The notes under the pieces were generated by a model that was given only the letters and a program-made list of their open reading frames with translations, was not told where the DNA came from and did not search any database. From Desarmillaria ectypa (Eukaryota > Basidiomycota > Agaricomycetes > Agaricales > Physalacriaceae): a DNA stretch of 64,000 nt. Below, piece by piece: positions 45,156-58,089 of this stretch. The first letter of the stretch is position 1, and the number at the start of each line of letters is the position of its first letter. The translations under genes were made by a program, and so were the position numbers. The stretch covers positions 2,728,001-2,792,000 of the forward strand of contig JAUDYN010000002.1 in the NCBI GenBank assembly GCA_030407005.1, written 5' to 3'.

Positions 45156-47254
45156 TTATGACACCAGGCCCCCAGGTATCGAGAACACAAAGGCCACTCC
45201 GAGGCTCACTAGCATCGAGAGGAGCCCCATAATCGCACTCTGGCCATAGTACCGATGAAGATCTTCCGTCTTGGCGCCCACCACGTTCCAATGATCCCAT
45301 CGGGGCCTGCGTGTCATCCACCAAAAGAGTGACACCGGACCGGGGAAGACAGCAGAGATCTTGGAGTGGTCATCTCTGTTAACGTGGTAATACGAGCGAC
45401 AGCCCGTCCAGACAGATGACGCAAGACGAAGCTGGAGCCATGAGTTGTACGCGCTGCAGACGTCCTCTTTGATATCGAAGGACTTTACTCGGCCGTCGAT
45501 GATGGGTTTGATCATCTGCAACGCGTACTGCACCTGCGCCTCTTCGGAGAACAGCACTGACGCGTGACCAACAGCAACGTTGGGACCTAGTAGGACAAAG
45601 GCGTTGGGAAAGCCAGGAATAGACATGCCGTACATAGCTGTAGGACCGCCTTGCGTCTTGAAGTATTGATGTATCGTCGTCGATCGACCTCTGACCCGTA
45701 GATCGGCTGGCTCCTACACGACGATTATTTTAAGCACCTAGTGCAAAACCCAAGGAGCCCCCGGTAAGAAACTGACCAGAGAGTACCCTGTCCCGAAAAT
45801 CAAGACGTCCAATGGAATCACTTCTCCGTTCTTCAGCCTGACGCCTTCCTCGACGACGGATTCGATGGTGTCCCAGTTGAGTGACACGTTGGGTTGCTTG
45901 AGGCACGTAAGGTAGTGGGAATCGACGATGATTCTCTTGCACCCAGGTGAGTACTTCGGTGTGAGCTTCTCGAGTTCGTCCTTCGGAGCTTTGTTGGCCA
46001 TGTATTTTTCCATTTGCTTGTGTGGTATAAGCGATGGTGGGAGCGAACGAACGAAAGGGCGGCTTTTACCTTTCGCACGATGTTGATAATCCAGGTGTTC
46101 CGTTTGTTGAAGATGAGGAAGCTTATATCTGCCTGTGACAGCATGTCAGAGGTAGGTATCGCTCGAATGGCGACTGAGCTTACTCTAGCCATGATAGAAT
46201 TCCTGTACCATCTCATGGCAAAAGGTATGTTCGCGAACATCCATTTCACCCACTCGGAATAGCGCAAGGATACCTGTGCAGGTTCGTCAGCAAGGGGGAA
46301 AGCGACGAAACGAGCACATATTACCCTAGGAACGAACCAATTCGGCGTCCTACAAAAGTTCACGACCTGTACAGAGGGGTCCTTAGCAATCTCCGGGATA
46401 AACTGAACGCTAGAAGATAAAAACGAGTTGAAAGCCTCCAGCACCGCGATTTAACCAGAACGAGACATACGCGGAAGCACCATTCCCGATAACGCCGACT
46501 CGTTTTCCCCGTAATTCGACGTCGTGCCTCCATTCTGCAGAATGCCAGAGCTCGCCTTTGAAGGTGTCTCTGCCGGGGATATCCGTGGGGTATAGAGGCG
46601 TGAAGAATCCGCCCATGGCGCAGAACAGGACCTCAGCGGTGGTATGGCTCTCCTCGCCTGTGTGCATGTCCTTGAGGGTGATGTCGTACTGCTGCCGTTC
46701 CTCGCTCCAGGTGGCGGAATGGACTTGTGTACGGAACTTGGTGTTGGCGCCCAGGTTGTGCCTGGCAAAGATGCGTTTCCAGTACAGATAGATTTCTGTC
46801 TGGGAGACATAGTAGGTGGGCCAGTTTGGGTTTAGTTCCGTCGACAGGCTGTACCAGTGGGCGGCTACATCGCATGAGCAACCCTTTTGGCGGTTGGCTA
46901 CGTGTTATTTCATGATAAAGGAAATTACGCACGGGGTAGGTGTTGTCCTGCAACAGAGTCAGTCAATCATTGGTAATTTGCTTCTCAAGATAGACTTACT
47001 CTCCAGGTTCCCCCTACATCCCCTGCTTGCTCATAAATCTAGCTCTCTATTCAGCGGCTTCCAAGATGAAAAAAATCGGAAGGCGCTAACAGTAAAGTTG
47101 GTAAAGCCGAGTTGCTCCTTTAGCGCAACTGCTGCTGAAATTCCAGCGATACTGTGTTCAGTGAGTCACTCTGACAGGCAGCACGTAACGTTAAAACATA
47201 CCCAGCACCAGCGATAACGACACGCACGCCGCCTTGAGCATGATCGTTCATCAT
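45156..47254 (-). CDS. Flavin-containing monooxygenase / Baeyer-Villiger-like enzyme
   Basis: The start at 47254 gives MMNDHAQGGVRVVIAGAG, joined across an intron to GIAGISAAVALKEQLGFTN: the FAD-binding GxGxxG. The next exon has YEQAGDVGGTWR and DNTYP, then WPTYYVSQTEIYLYWKRIF. The NADPH-binding GKRVGVIGNGASAY and the GTGYSL motif follow. These are the hallmarks of class B flavoprotein monooxygenases, which insert one oxygen into a ketone, sulfide or amine. The C-terminal exon ends with a hydrophobic helix (AIMGLLSMLVSLGVAFVF), suggesting membrane anchoring. Around nine introns. The substrate cannot be read. The gene converges with the MFS transporter, 89 bp away. Confidence 0.87.
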
Positions 47255-47417
47255 AGTTCTGGTTTGACGTGCCGAGTCCGAGTCTGGCCTTCAAAATTTA
47301 CTCACGTCGTGTAAAATGAATTATATCACATGGCTAAAGATCAATTGTACAGAGAGCAATACACAAGAAACAAAAGAGGTATAAGAAAGGTAAACCGGTA
47401 AGTACTGGAGACGACGT

Positions 47418-48708
47418 TTAACGGAATTCAAAGCTAGAGCTAGCCCGCTCAGGGACATGGGCCAACGTGAGCTGCTGGTATCTGAAAACAACAGTAAGGA
47501 CTAGAATAGCATAAAGTAAAAGGGGAAGACCCACGGCTCGGAGTTTTGGTGATAGTAGAATCCACTCATCGTTGCTGCAGGTGGAGCGGTCAGACGCGGG
47601 CCGGCAGAAGGAGGTCGACGGGCAGTTGACTCGCGTCGCTCGCGAGACTCGGATTTTGCCACGGGCGATGTCGGTTCTTCATGTTGAGAAGACTGAGTAG
47701 GGTTAAAGTCGACACAGACGTAATAGAAACCTGGATGCCTGTAAGAACAGATGGCAGAAGAGCCAAGGCAGCTACTTGCCGGCAAAACTCGCGCCATTGA
47801 TATCCTGTACGCGATGATCCGGGACCAAGAAACGTTCCTTCCACCGCATGAACACGGCCCCTCGGTCGCGGTCAGGGATGGTGTAGTGGGGTCTTTTGAG
47901 GTCGTGCTTAACATGACGGAAGGCGGGGAAGCGGGACCAATGGACCATGTCGTCGGCCTCGTTGGCGCCCCAGTTTTGAGTGCGAAAGCCGTAGCGGCTG
48001 CCAATGATTTCGGCATCAAAGTATGTGGTGAGCTCGGGATAATCTTCGGTGAGACCCCGGATGCAAAGGTAACCGCAGAGGAATGACGACGAAAAATCGA
48101 CGTCCTGCAGTTGCGGGTGAGCAGACGCAGGAAAGACGCAAAGATATACGCACGACGATGGTTACCGTGACATCATAGCTATTCCGTCCGCTCTTCTGTG
48201 TTCCTTGGAAAGAAGCGCCTGGGTAGAGGCATTGATGAGCTTGGGTGCGAACCCGTAGACGAGTGATATCGGTGAGAGGGTTGGGAGAAAGTGAGACCAG
48301 GGCCGTATGCCTGCGGTTGGTATTTGCCACTGAGAGAGTCGGTGCATGCGACTGCGGTGGCTGCAATGATGAAACAGTCGTCGTCGGGGTATGAACGGGC
48401 AAAGACGAGAGCTTGCTGGGGAAGCTTGGGGGCGGCAAGGGCGCTGGTCGCTGCGTATCTGATGGGTCCTGGTCGTGTGTAGGGCGTCCCAGACGCAGAA
48501 AGGCGTTATCGACGTCAATGCACGACGTCCTGGAGTCTATCTGTGCGCTATGAATGGGACCACATGCTGCACAGACGATGGCATCGGCAGCGAGGAGAAA
48601 GAGGTGACTTGAAGGGTCAACTGGACGATGGCACGACGAGCAGACCTTTGCCTGGACATGTTCGAGAGGAGGTTGGTCATCGATAGCGGTGAAGAACTCG
48701 GAAGGCAT
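47418..48708 (-). CDS. GID4: GID complex substrate receptor GID4/VID24
   Basis: Substrate receptor of the GID/CTLH ubiquitin ligase, which recognises N-terminal Pro degrons, classically on gluconeogenic enzymes after glucose return. The N-terminal half is Ser/Pro-rich and has CSSCHRPVDP and CAACGPIH, a possible zinc pair. The beta-barrel core reads CLYPGASFQGTQKSGRNSYD. After an intron come FLCGYLCIRGLTEDYPELTT, YFDAEIIGSRYGF, VFMRWKERFLVPDHRVQDI and GASFAGFYYVCVDF. The last exon, reached through a GTGGGT intron, restores EPYQQLTLAHVPERASSSFE with the stop at 47418. This matches the Gid4 fold along its length. The Cys-rich N-terminal extension is not part of the yeast core. Confidence 0.92.
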
Positions 48709-50500
48709 GATGGAAGATACGGAGCAAGAGGGTCGTCGAGAGCGGCGACGACGACTAGAAGACGACAGCCTAGCCTGTGAACGAATCTGGGCGCACGTGG
48801 TCTGGACTGGATGATCCTGATCAGTGAATTTTTTTCAAAGTGTCGAAATTGTAAGTAGATGTAAGCTATATCTATGTATGCTTTATGTTTTGCCTCCGAG
48901 TCTCGCGGTGCCCACCTAAGGTCCAATTCCCTCTTCGGTCTTTCCCCATCCTCGTCTATGTCTGCTTCTGCCTTCCTCGTAGGTCAGATGTAACTTCTTC
49001 TATACCTTTTCGGCGCTCACCTGCTGTCCTATCCATTTCTGACCTCGTATATGATCTTATCCTAGTTCTCATATCGTCAAGGTTACCTCTCTATGTAGCC
49101 GCCGTCGAGCACTAAAAACGTATCCCTGTCGTTCCTGCTGCAGCTCTCACCGAGGGGGGAATCCAGAATGATTCCATATCACCGCCAGGAACATGTACAA
49201 CTTCTCGCCGGCTCATGAGTCCAGCTCCCGAGACTACCACCGTCGTCGTATCCAGCCTTCAGAATGCAGTGCCGTGATATCAATGAACGCCACCAGATAC
49301 CTAGAGGCCCTTCTTATTGCCTTATTCGAGGCGCCTGTATGGTACAAAAGCTAGCGATCAGCCGCATACAAAAGCAAGCGCTTCAATCAACCAAACTCGT
49401 ACCAATACACGAAACATCACGTAAATATCAGGCGCGGATATCAACCTTTATTCCAATGGAGCTGGAGAGCTGTCCAGCCAGAAACAAACAAACCGAAACG
49501 TGTTGCTATCAACTTCACATGTTGTGGCCATTAGTTGATCCTGATATAGGTATCTAAATTGAACACAGCTAGAACAGAACCCGAAAACCTTGGATATCTG
49601 TTGCAGGCACCCCCGAGACTTTATCGGAACGTGCTGAAGGAGCCGCCCACAGACGCCCCGTATTGATCAAGGATCACGTTGATCAAGATCTCAGATACTC
49701 TTGCGGGTGTAACGGATATCAGGCTCTAACCCTAGAGTTGAATATAACCCTCAGTGGTCCGGTCAAGTCCTGTGCACGTCACGGGAAGAGCAAACCCAGA
49801 GTCATCGTTGCAGGATATCATTGCCAAAAAAGTGACCGTCTGTCCTGGATACTCGGAGCGAGCCAACATGGATGGAACATTCAGTAGTACCAACGACAAG
49901 AATATCTACATACCAGAGATCGTAATCGAAGAACAATAATCCTGCGACCCTGAGTGATGTGGTGACTGCAAAACGAACAGACGCACTTCTTGTGGAGGTG
50001 GTCCACCATTTCCAATGGCCAATTTGCTATATTTTCAAGGGGATTTGAGTATGATTTCTAGGGATAAAAGCCGTAGGGAAAGCCGAGCTCTAGACCAAGA
50101 CAGAGCGCTGCATTATAAGAGGATCACAGAGGTCGTTGAAAGATTCCATAACACGGTCCGAAGCTAGATACCAGAATGTCCCCCAATTCTTCTCGCAGAG
50201 GAAACGAACAGAATTGCGTGGGGGTTGCCGAAAGCAGGCAAATGGACCGCAGAAGGTACGATCAGGAGGGACATGAAGGGGGAGACTGATAGTGTAGAAT
50301 ACGAACAACACGAAAAAGTATTTATTTACGGGATGAAAAGGAATCAGAAAACCAAAGAACGGCAAAGGAACGGTGACGATGAGTCCGTGCGGTGACAGAA
50401 GGACCCTGAGTAAAGTGACCTTACACCTTCCTTCCTTGTACTCCCACCTTAATAGGCCGTCCGGCCCTATTCTCGCTCTTTTCCTTCCTCAACGTCGACG
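48709..50500. promoter_or_regulatory. Long divergent intergenic region GID4 / casein kinase
   Basis: 1.8 kb between divergent starts. Short open frames near 48885-49115 and 49264-49557 show no motifs or plausible exon chain. It most likely contains the promoters and a long CT-rich leader of the kinase gene. Confidence 0.4.
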
Positions 50501-52460
50501 ATGACCTCCCATTCCCACTCGTCTTCTACCGCCAATGTCGTCGGCGTCCACTATCGTGTCGGGAAGAAAATCGGCGAAGGTTCATTTGGTGTCATCTTCG
50601 AGGGTACGTTACACTCTTTGTTCCTGCGCAGCACCCCCCGTACCGATACTTCTTTCTCTGCAGGAACCAACTTGCTCAATTCCCAGACCGTCGCTATCAA
50701 ATTTGTGCGTCCAGCTCGTCCATCCTTCGCCTTGACTCGACCATATCTACTATATCTAGGAACCCCGGAAAGCTGAGGCCCCTCAGCTTCGTGATGAATG
50801 TCGGTCGTATCGTATACTGTCAGGTTGCAGTGAGTCGAATATCGTGCCCTGGTTCCGCCGCCACCGGCACCGCCAACTCATCATTCTGCTTTAGCTGGAA
50901 TCCCTCAAATATATCACTTCGGTCAGGAAGGCCTCCATAATATCCTGGTGATAGACCTTCTCGGTCCAAGTCTAGAGGATCTCTTTGACATGTGTGGTCG
51001 CAAATTCTCAATCAAGACAGTATGCATGGCCGCCCGACAAATGGTGCGTCTGAATCAGCTGCTGTGCCGGTAGCGCCCCAACTCATTCGCACGCCCCGCG
51101 CAGCTTACAAGAGTGCAGACGATTCATGAGAAAAATCTCATATATCGCGATATTAAGCCAGACAATTTTTTGATTGGCCGACCTGGTACCAAAGGAGCAA
51201 ACGGTAACATTTTCTGCCGCACTATCATGAAACTTTCATTAATCTTAGGTACTGCAGTCATACATGTTGTCGACTTTGGCATGGCTAAACAATACCGTGA
51301 TCCCAAGACAAAGCAGCACATACCGTATCGAGAACGGAAGAGTTTGAGCGGTACTGCGCGATACATGAGCATCAACACCCATCTGGGCAGAGGTACGTTC
51401 CCCGGACATATCCTCTGATTTCTCTTGGCCTCATCGGAAATAGAACAATCACGACGAGACGATCTAGAAGCTTTGGGTCATGTCTTCATGTACTTCTTAA
51501 GAGGAAGCTTACCATGGCAAGGGCTTAAGGCCGCTACGAATAAGCAAAAATACGAGAAGATTGGAGAGAAGAAGCAGACGACACCCATCAAAGAATTGTG
51601 CGAAGGTTTCCCTGGTGCGTAACGCCTGACGTTTGTTATTGCAGTGTACTCACGTTTCTGTAGAGGAGTTTGGAATATATCTAAATTACGTCCGTAAGCT
51701 TGGGTTCGAGGAAACACCTGATTACGAGTTCCTTCGCGAACTTTTCTCCAAAGTTATCAAGACCAATAATGACATTGACGATGGAGTGTTTGATTGGAAC
51801 TTACTCAATGGTGTGTACATCACTCCCCTGTTAAACCCACCAATCGAACTTATCCTTCGTTCTTCAGGTGGGAAGGGCTGGGAAGCATCACTGGTGAGTC
51901 TCATCATTAATCTCGGATGGCTCAGTACTCATCCGCTGTATTTTCAATAGGGTCAGCAAACCCAAATATTGAGTCAAATGCAAAACGCAGGCCTCAGCCC
52001 TGACCGTCGACGCGAGCACCGCGACTCCGACCGACGGAGAGTTTCCCAGGGTGGGAACAACATCGCACCTCCCTCACCGGCTCTTGTCAGACACGGTTCG
52101 AAGCAGCGCAAAATACCCACCGCCCTTACACCTGGCGGAAATAACACGGGTCAGAACACACCCCACTCTGCTGCCGCCCAGGTGAACATACCTGTGGGCT
52201 CAGGCCGGGGCGCACAACATCCCTATGCCAATGTCTCGGGTGGTGGCTATGATTATGGGCGGGAGGCAGATGAGGGTTATATGGGCCAGTATGGACGGTC
52301 CTCGCCGATGCTATCTACCGTGGGTGCTGCTCCACCGGTGGTGAGTAATGCACGAGCAAGGGGTGGCGACGTTGGTGTTTCAGGAGAGTATGGCCAGGAA
52401 GCGGACGAACTACCACGCAAAATGAGTCTACTTAGGATTCTAACGTGTCGGTGTGGTTAA
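50501..52460 (+). CDS. Casein kinase I, plasma-membrane YCK type
   Basis: A Ser/Thr kinase with a split catalytic domain. Exons give [19 protein letters not shown] (P-loop), [13 protein letters not shown] (the catalytic Lys) and [15 protein letters not shown]. Then follow [37 protein letters not shown] (catalytic loop), [13 protein letters not shown] (DFG) and [17 protein letters not shown], the CK1-specific SIN element. Helices read [18 protein letters not shown] and SLPWQGLKA. The C-terminal 160 residues are Gly/Gln/Arg-rich and end ILTCRCG, so the terminal cysteines could be palmitoylated as in yeast Yck1/Yck2. Roughly ten small introns. Roles in yeast include nutrient sensing, endocytosis and morphogenesis. 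Confidence 0.94.
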
Positions 52461-53742
52461 GGACCCTTCATAATGATTGTTGTTCCTTTTTTTTCCCCTT
52501 TCCTCTTGCATCGCTCTCATACCTTTGACATATCATTTGTCCATTCCTTTCTTTATACCCATTTTATCTAAGCTGCCTAATTTCATGCTCTACATTGGTT
52601 TTTTTTTATGGTGCTGTTGCAGGCGCAGTATCGGGATTATTTAATTTACGAGGCATGATAATTGAATGACGCATCTAGTCACGATGTCGTAGAGTGAAAT
52701 GAGCAGATCTCGAGCGCCACATTAGATGATTTTTAAAAGCATATAATGAAGGAGGAACATACGACATGTGTAAGATAGGCAGGCGATCATGGTCATTTAG
52801 GAAATGAATGAAAGCTTCGAGGTAATTTTTGTGTATCGGTGCCTTGTCGGTACCTATTCGACTTTGTAGACAATGCATTTTTGGCACGTAGTACTCGTGC
52901 TGATATGAGCAAGTTTGCCAAGCTCGACATATCTCGGATCTTTTTACTAGCGAAAGCCCTAGAGTGTCGACCTAAAACAAAATGCACCCTTATTCTCGAC
53001 TTCTGCATCTGCTCCGTACGTGTAGAACTGGGGTTGTGATCACACCGGGACAGATGGACGACCAAAGCCACGGAGAAGAAAACAACAAAAGCAGACGTAG
53101 ACTATCGACTCCTTGGAGATCGCGTAGTTGACAGGAGAAGCGAGCCTGGACGTGCAGCGAGAACGAGCCGTTGACACTCGAACAAAATCTCCATGGGCAT
53201 AGGAATATCCCATGGGAAACCCGAGACGGATCATTGATTAAACAGAAGGCAGGTGACCTCACAAGTAACTCTCTTACATGGTCTGAGGATCGTGACTTAC
53301 AGCGGCCTTAGACAGAAAAAAAAGTCTGATGCCTTGAGGATTAGAAGTCATCTGGAAGACCCCATGGTAAGAAAGCGTCAAGGAAGCAGCACCATGTAAG
53401 CTTCATTCAACAAACAAGGATCAGATTTCATTATGGTCGGTCTTCCCGAAAAATTAAGTATTATCTTTAAAAGAGGGAAAGTATGTCTTCAGGCGTCCTA
53501 TCGCAACTGCAAAGCACAGCTCGACACTTGTATAATATCGTGACGACGCCAAAACTTCATTAACCCTGCCAATCATTGTTGCCCCAGAAATAGGTATTAA
53601 TTATTGAAAAGAAACGTCCGATTCTATTGAAGCAGACCTACTAGAGAGCCGAGTCCAAAAAATGCAGGTCATTGACCCTATTTACAGGATTCCTTCTATG
53701 CTGTAATTCCTCGGAAAAGTGACGAACCATAGCTAGCATCTT
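52461..53742. other. Convergent intergenic region
   Basis: 1.3 kb between the kinase and OGG1 gene ends. A minus-strand open frame at 52990-53262 has no recognised motif. T-rich runs after 52480 are consistent with the kinase 3' UTR. Confidence 0.4.
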
Positions 53743-55106
53743 TCATTTACGTCTCAGTCTCTTCACCCTCTCAGCCAAAGTGGTTGATTCATTCAAAGAC
53801 GCCTTTCTCTTCGACGGGGACGGGGACGGAGTTGTTGGGGGCGTTGGTAGCAGTGCTTCCACACTCGATTGTTTGCTGCTTTTCACAGGCGATGACGAGG
53901 CAGGATCTTGGACGCCGTACGATGCAAAGGATTTGAGGTCCGAAGTGAATAAAACCTGCCATATCGATATATATCGACAAGTTTAATGACAAATTTAATG
54001 ATATTTTCATACCGAATGGGCCCAGCCAGCATAATTACCCCAGACTTTTACCAATTTGCTGTTGACTTCTTCATAAAGCTTGGGAGTCATAGGAGTTTTG
54101 CCCTTTAGAGAGCCCTTGAAACCATAGTGTTTAATGGCAATTTGATGCACATGAGTATCGACGGGGATGACTTCTTTCTAAATGTGACAGACAGTTCGCG
54201 TTAGCGCATTAACGTAGGCCAGAAAAAATTCATCCACCTTGTCAAGGCTCATCAAGAGAATGCAATCAGCGACTTTTCTGCCAACTCCCATGAGTTTCAA
54301 AAGCTCTGTACGCGCGTCAGCAGTGGCTAAATCACGTAGACTTTCAAGCCAAAGTTCTGAAGGCTCCCGACCGTCCTCAATGGTGCCGTGAGTATCCACG
54401 AGCATCTGTGCAGTTTTCTGGATGTACCCTGCGCGATATCCGAATCCCAAAGAACGTAAAGTCGCGGTTACAGACGGCGCGGCAAGGGCGGAAGGGGGAG
54501 GGAATGGGTGATAAGAATGTGTTTCACGTCCGGATGGATCGTGAAGAGAGAGTAATTCAGGGGAATAATACTTGCAGAGCGACTGTACCATTTTGGTTAT
54601 ACGAGAAATGTTGTTATTAGATGAACATATGAAGCTTGGAACGCGTCAGTACAGCAAAACACCTGTAAACGAGGTACACACGAGATAAGATTCTCCCAAG
54701 GATCTTGTCTCAGCATTCGAATGCCACCGAACCGTTCTTTCACGCCAGAAAACACGCTATCGCGAGCGGTCCATTCATCGTAAAGCTTTGACAGGTCAAC
54801 ATCTAGCTGGAAGTAGTCTTTGAGCCACAAAAGTGTTTCTGCTTCTCTAAGCTGTAATTGAGTAGGTGATGGCTGAGGGTCTGGAAATGCTGAGCGGTAA
54901 AATAACGCGTTTTGTGATTGTCGTAGGCAGACCACGCGGTCTTGAAGACACAACCGGTATTCCTGGGCGGGTATGGCAGGGTCGCTAATAGGCATTGGAA
55001 GAGGTAGGATAGACCACCTGAATGACTGCCCACATTTGAGCACGGTAGCGAGGGATAGCTGGATGAGAGGAAGAGGTAGCGCCTGGAATCCAACAGGAGT
55101 GGCCAT
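53743..55106 (-). CDS. OGG1: 8-oxoguanine DNA glycosylase OGG1
   Basis: A bifunctional glycosylase/AP lyase that removes 8-oxoguanine from DNA. The start at 55106 gives ATPVGFQALPLPLIQLSLA, then TVLKCGQSFRWSI, the conserved OGG N-terminal strand (Q-S-F-R-W). LRQDPWENLISC is the helical lead-in, and FGYRAGYIQKTAQML the substrate-pocket helix. The helix-hairpin-helix reads LMGVGRKVADCILLMSLDK, carrying the Schiff-base lysine; across an intron it joins VIPVDTHVHQIAIKHYGF, whose Asp is the catalytic acid. The C-terminal tail is basic (KRKASLNE, RVKRLRRK), a likely nuclear localisation signal, ending at a TGA at 53743. Five exons or so. Divergent from NPR2 with 100 bp between the ATGs. Confidence 0.94.
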
Positions 55107-55206
55107 GGTGGGGAAAAGACGAAAAACCGGACCGGGTCTGCGGAGTTTGTATTTGATCTTGTTTCGCGACTTTACACTCCTTTTCAGGTTCTCCTTCAAA
55201 GTTCGC

Positions 55207-57403
55207 ATGCCATCCGACAGCGATTCATTTTTACCCAGAATTCAATCCGTATTCTATTCCATTTTTGATAACCAACACGGCCCAAAAATTGTTTATCAAG
55301 TACCCGAGGCTCTCATCGCGACTACCCCATCACCCTCGTCAATTTTGGTACCTCCCACACCGGCTGCAGATGTTCCACCATCACCGCGTCTGAGTTCACG
55401 TAATTCGAGCTCATCCTTAATATCCCCAGTGGAATATCGCGCGTCTCTAAGCCTGAATTCACCCAACAAGCGTTCTACTTCATCCAATCGCGTCCTCTTC
55501 AATTTCGACGATATTTCCAAATATGTTATCCCCCCGAGTCCTCTTTGTGGGAGGCTAGTCATTTGCTCTACCAAGCACCACCGTATAATAGGGTTTCCTG
55601 TCGAGCTTCGGGGTCCATACGAGCGAAACTACTTCAGGTACAACCTCTGCTTTGTTTTTGAACGGGGGGCCGACTTGAGCTGCTACGAGCCTATCGTTCG
55701 CAAAGTTAGTCGTGTTCTCACAGCCTGTGAGGTGCGTCCTTAGTGCATCTGTTCTGCCGGTCACTGAATTTTCTGCGCAGGAGGAATCCGCGTTTCTGTC
55801 CTCGTCTGAAACTTCCCATAACGTTCACGCAATTCTTGAACAGCTATACGAGGATCTCAATTCTTATGCCGAAACGTCCATCCCAATTGACCAGTTCAAC
55901 TCTATTGATCTGAAGATCTTCCCGTTCTATCCCAATCCTCCTACTGTCACTGACTGGATGGTCCCAGTCGCTCTGATCAATCTCTCGAAGCAGATAGAGG
56001 AGAACTGGGATCTAACTATGGTCAAGGTCAGCTGTTCTTGGGAGCTCGCCGTTAGGATTATTTCTCATGTCTTCTTAGATTTGCCAGTTTATAGACGGCA
56101 CGAACCATGTCGGTCGGATTGCTCGTCTAGCTGATTGCGATATTAGCTTTGCCAGGCAAGCTATCGCACATTTCTTGTGAGTGTTCCTGCTTAGCTACAC
56201 ATCAGACTTACGTTGAGCGCAGATATTATCAGGTCATCATGACCGTTGACATATTCCAGTATTCAAACATGTACACCCTCCATAAGAGTATTCAATGGCT
56301 AGCCGATGAGCTTCATGTTAAGGAAGAGTGTGGTCCCTACGTCACCAAACCAGGTTGGCGGACCTTTTCTATTACTCAAGTCCACTCATAAGACCCGAAA
56401 TCCCAGGACGAATAATACTGGACTGGCCTCAACTTCTCCATCTGTATTCAAGAATGAAACCAGGCATAACTGTCTTTGACTGGATGCTCGCTCACGATGT
56501 CGACAAATTGGGAATTGACGTTCGCCGTTTCACTAGTTTCGGTGTCATAAAGGTGAAACACTTGTTGAGAGAATTTACCCGTGATTAATCTAGCCACAGG
56601 GATTCCTTCGAAGAGTTCATCGATGGCCTATCCTCCTTCCCAGCACATCCGAGCTTCCTCATATTCCAGCACGCCCCAGGGTGAAGAGCATCTCAGGGAC
56701 CTCACAACGGTTCCCACTGTCGCCAATCCCGTCTGAGACGTCTTCTTCAACCAATCTCCTCCGAGGGAGATTTCCGTACACTGCACCCATAAACGCGTCC
56801 GTCAGTCCTGATATCGCTACGAGTGCACCACCGACACCAAAAGGGGTCTCGTACCGCCCTCGCCGCCCCAGTGCGGCCGAGAAGGTCCTCGAACAGCTCA
56901 AGAGTCGTGACCAACAACAGCTCTCCAGCAGTCCGAGGACTTCGTGGATCCACCAGCCGTCTGGTTCGCCTTCTAATCTCCATCCAGGGATCACAGCGAC
57001 GTCGAGCACACCTCAGGACAGCAGCCCCTCGTCGAGTAAATTTGGAAGTGTCGAATCACGGCGGCAATCAGCGGTATTGGTACCGCCAGCTGCACCCCCG
57101 AGCTCGCCTAATCTGCCCAAAGCTACACTTGCCGCGCTTGGGCCGGTGAAACCTCGGTTATCACGATCTCCTTCTGCTCCTGTTGAGGGTCCGATGCCCA
57201 CCGCTAGTGCTCATCATGCCGCTGAGCATCTGTCATTAAATTATCCGCCGCAGTTGCTGCCTCTCTTGGATGGAGAACATCATACGGATGAATTGTGCGT
57301 ACGCTTTGAGGTTGGCTGGGATCGTTTGGAACAGTGGCTGACCGCTGCTGGAGGAGGACGGGGAGACGGGGATTATGGACGTGTTCAAATGATCTTTCGG
57401 TGA
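55207..57403 (+). CDS. NPR2: Nitrogen permease regulator 2 (NPR2/NPRL2), SEACIT/GATOR1 subunit
   Basis: Npr2 with Npr3 and Iml1 forms the GTPase-activating complex that turns TORC1 down when amino acids are low. The start at 55207 gives PSDSDSFLPRIQSVFYSIFD, NQHGPKIVYQVPE, the conserved longin-like N-terminus. Next come CSTKHHRIIGFPVELRGPYE, RNYFRYNLCFVFE, then FPFYPNPPTVTDWMVPVALI and GTNHVGRIARLADCDI. YYQVIMTVDIFQYSNMY and KPGITVFDWMLAHDVDKLGI are also canonical. A Ser/Pro-rich insert of about 150 residues precedes the final winged-helix-like end, PQLLPLLDGEHHTDELCVRF. All exons join in frame, to a stop at 57401-57403. About six introns. The low-complexity insert varies between fungi. Confidence 0.93.
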
Positions 57404-58089
57404 AGAACATTGCGGTTCCATGATGAGGGTGATATTTCTCGTGTATGCAGGACATGATTGACCAAAAGATGAAGAAACCACCATATTGTCGATCAGTGTT
57501 CGTCTCCGCATATTATACCCTTACCTTTGGAAATATGAATATATCCCTTGATTAAACACAATATATCTCACACGTTGTATGTGAAGAACAATGAAATCTC
57601 TAAGGCCTTCTTTTCCACTTTAAACGATATTAAGTCGACTAATGTTTGTTAATCATATCACAAGTTCACGACTATCTAGCTTTTCCTGGACAGACCCTGC
57701 TAAACACTTTGCAACTTTGCAGGCCCGGCGCTTACGTACGAAGGATGAAAACGACCAAGGCAACTTGAATGAGTCTGAACTTGAGAAAACTGCACACAAC
57801 TCGAGTTCACTCACTGCCTGGCAGTCACTAATGCGGCGCTTGAAGACAAAGAAGAGTCTGATTCTCGTGCTTGGTTAAAGGTCATTGGAGGGAGGGAGGA
57901 GGGTGAAGATGCGGTGCCAAAAGGCCTAGAGAGCCTGGGAGAGGGAACTGCGTTTGCGGCGGTTCATGGATAACAGAAAACCATCTCAACTGTCTTGATT
58001 TAAGAGTCTGCCTAGGGGAGACTAGAAAAAACATGAATGGAATTCGTTATTTGTAGTAATGCATCATATATCATGATCTGGAGTCTCCT
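57404..58089. other. Convergent intergenic region
   Basis: 686 bp between NPR2 and an acyltransferase pseudogene. A 78-codon + strand frame (57642-57878) has no motif. I see nothing that can be supported. Confidence 0.4.

Noticed and set aside
42073..47254. A secondary-metabolite cluster built on the MFS transporter and FMO genes
   Set aside because: No polyketide synthase, NRPS, terpene cyclase or other core enzyme is in the window, and the flanking genes are housekeeping (GSP1, GID4).
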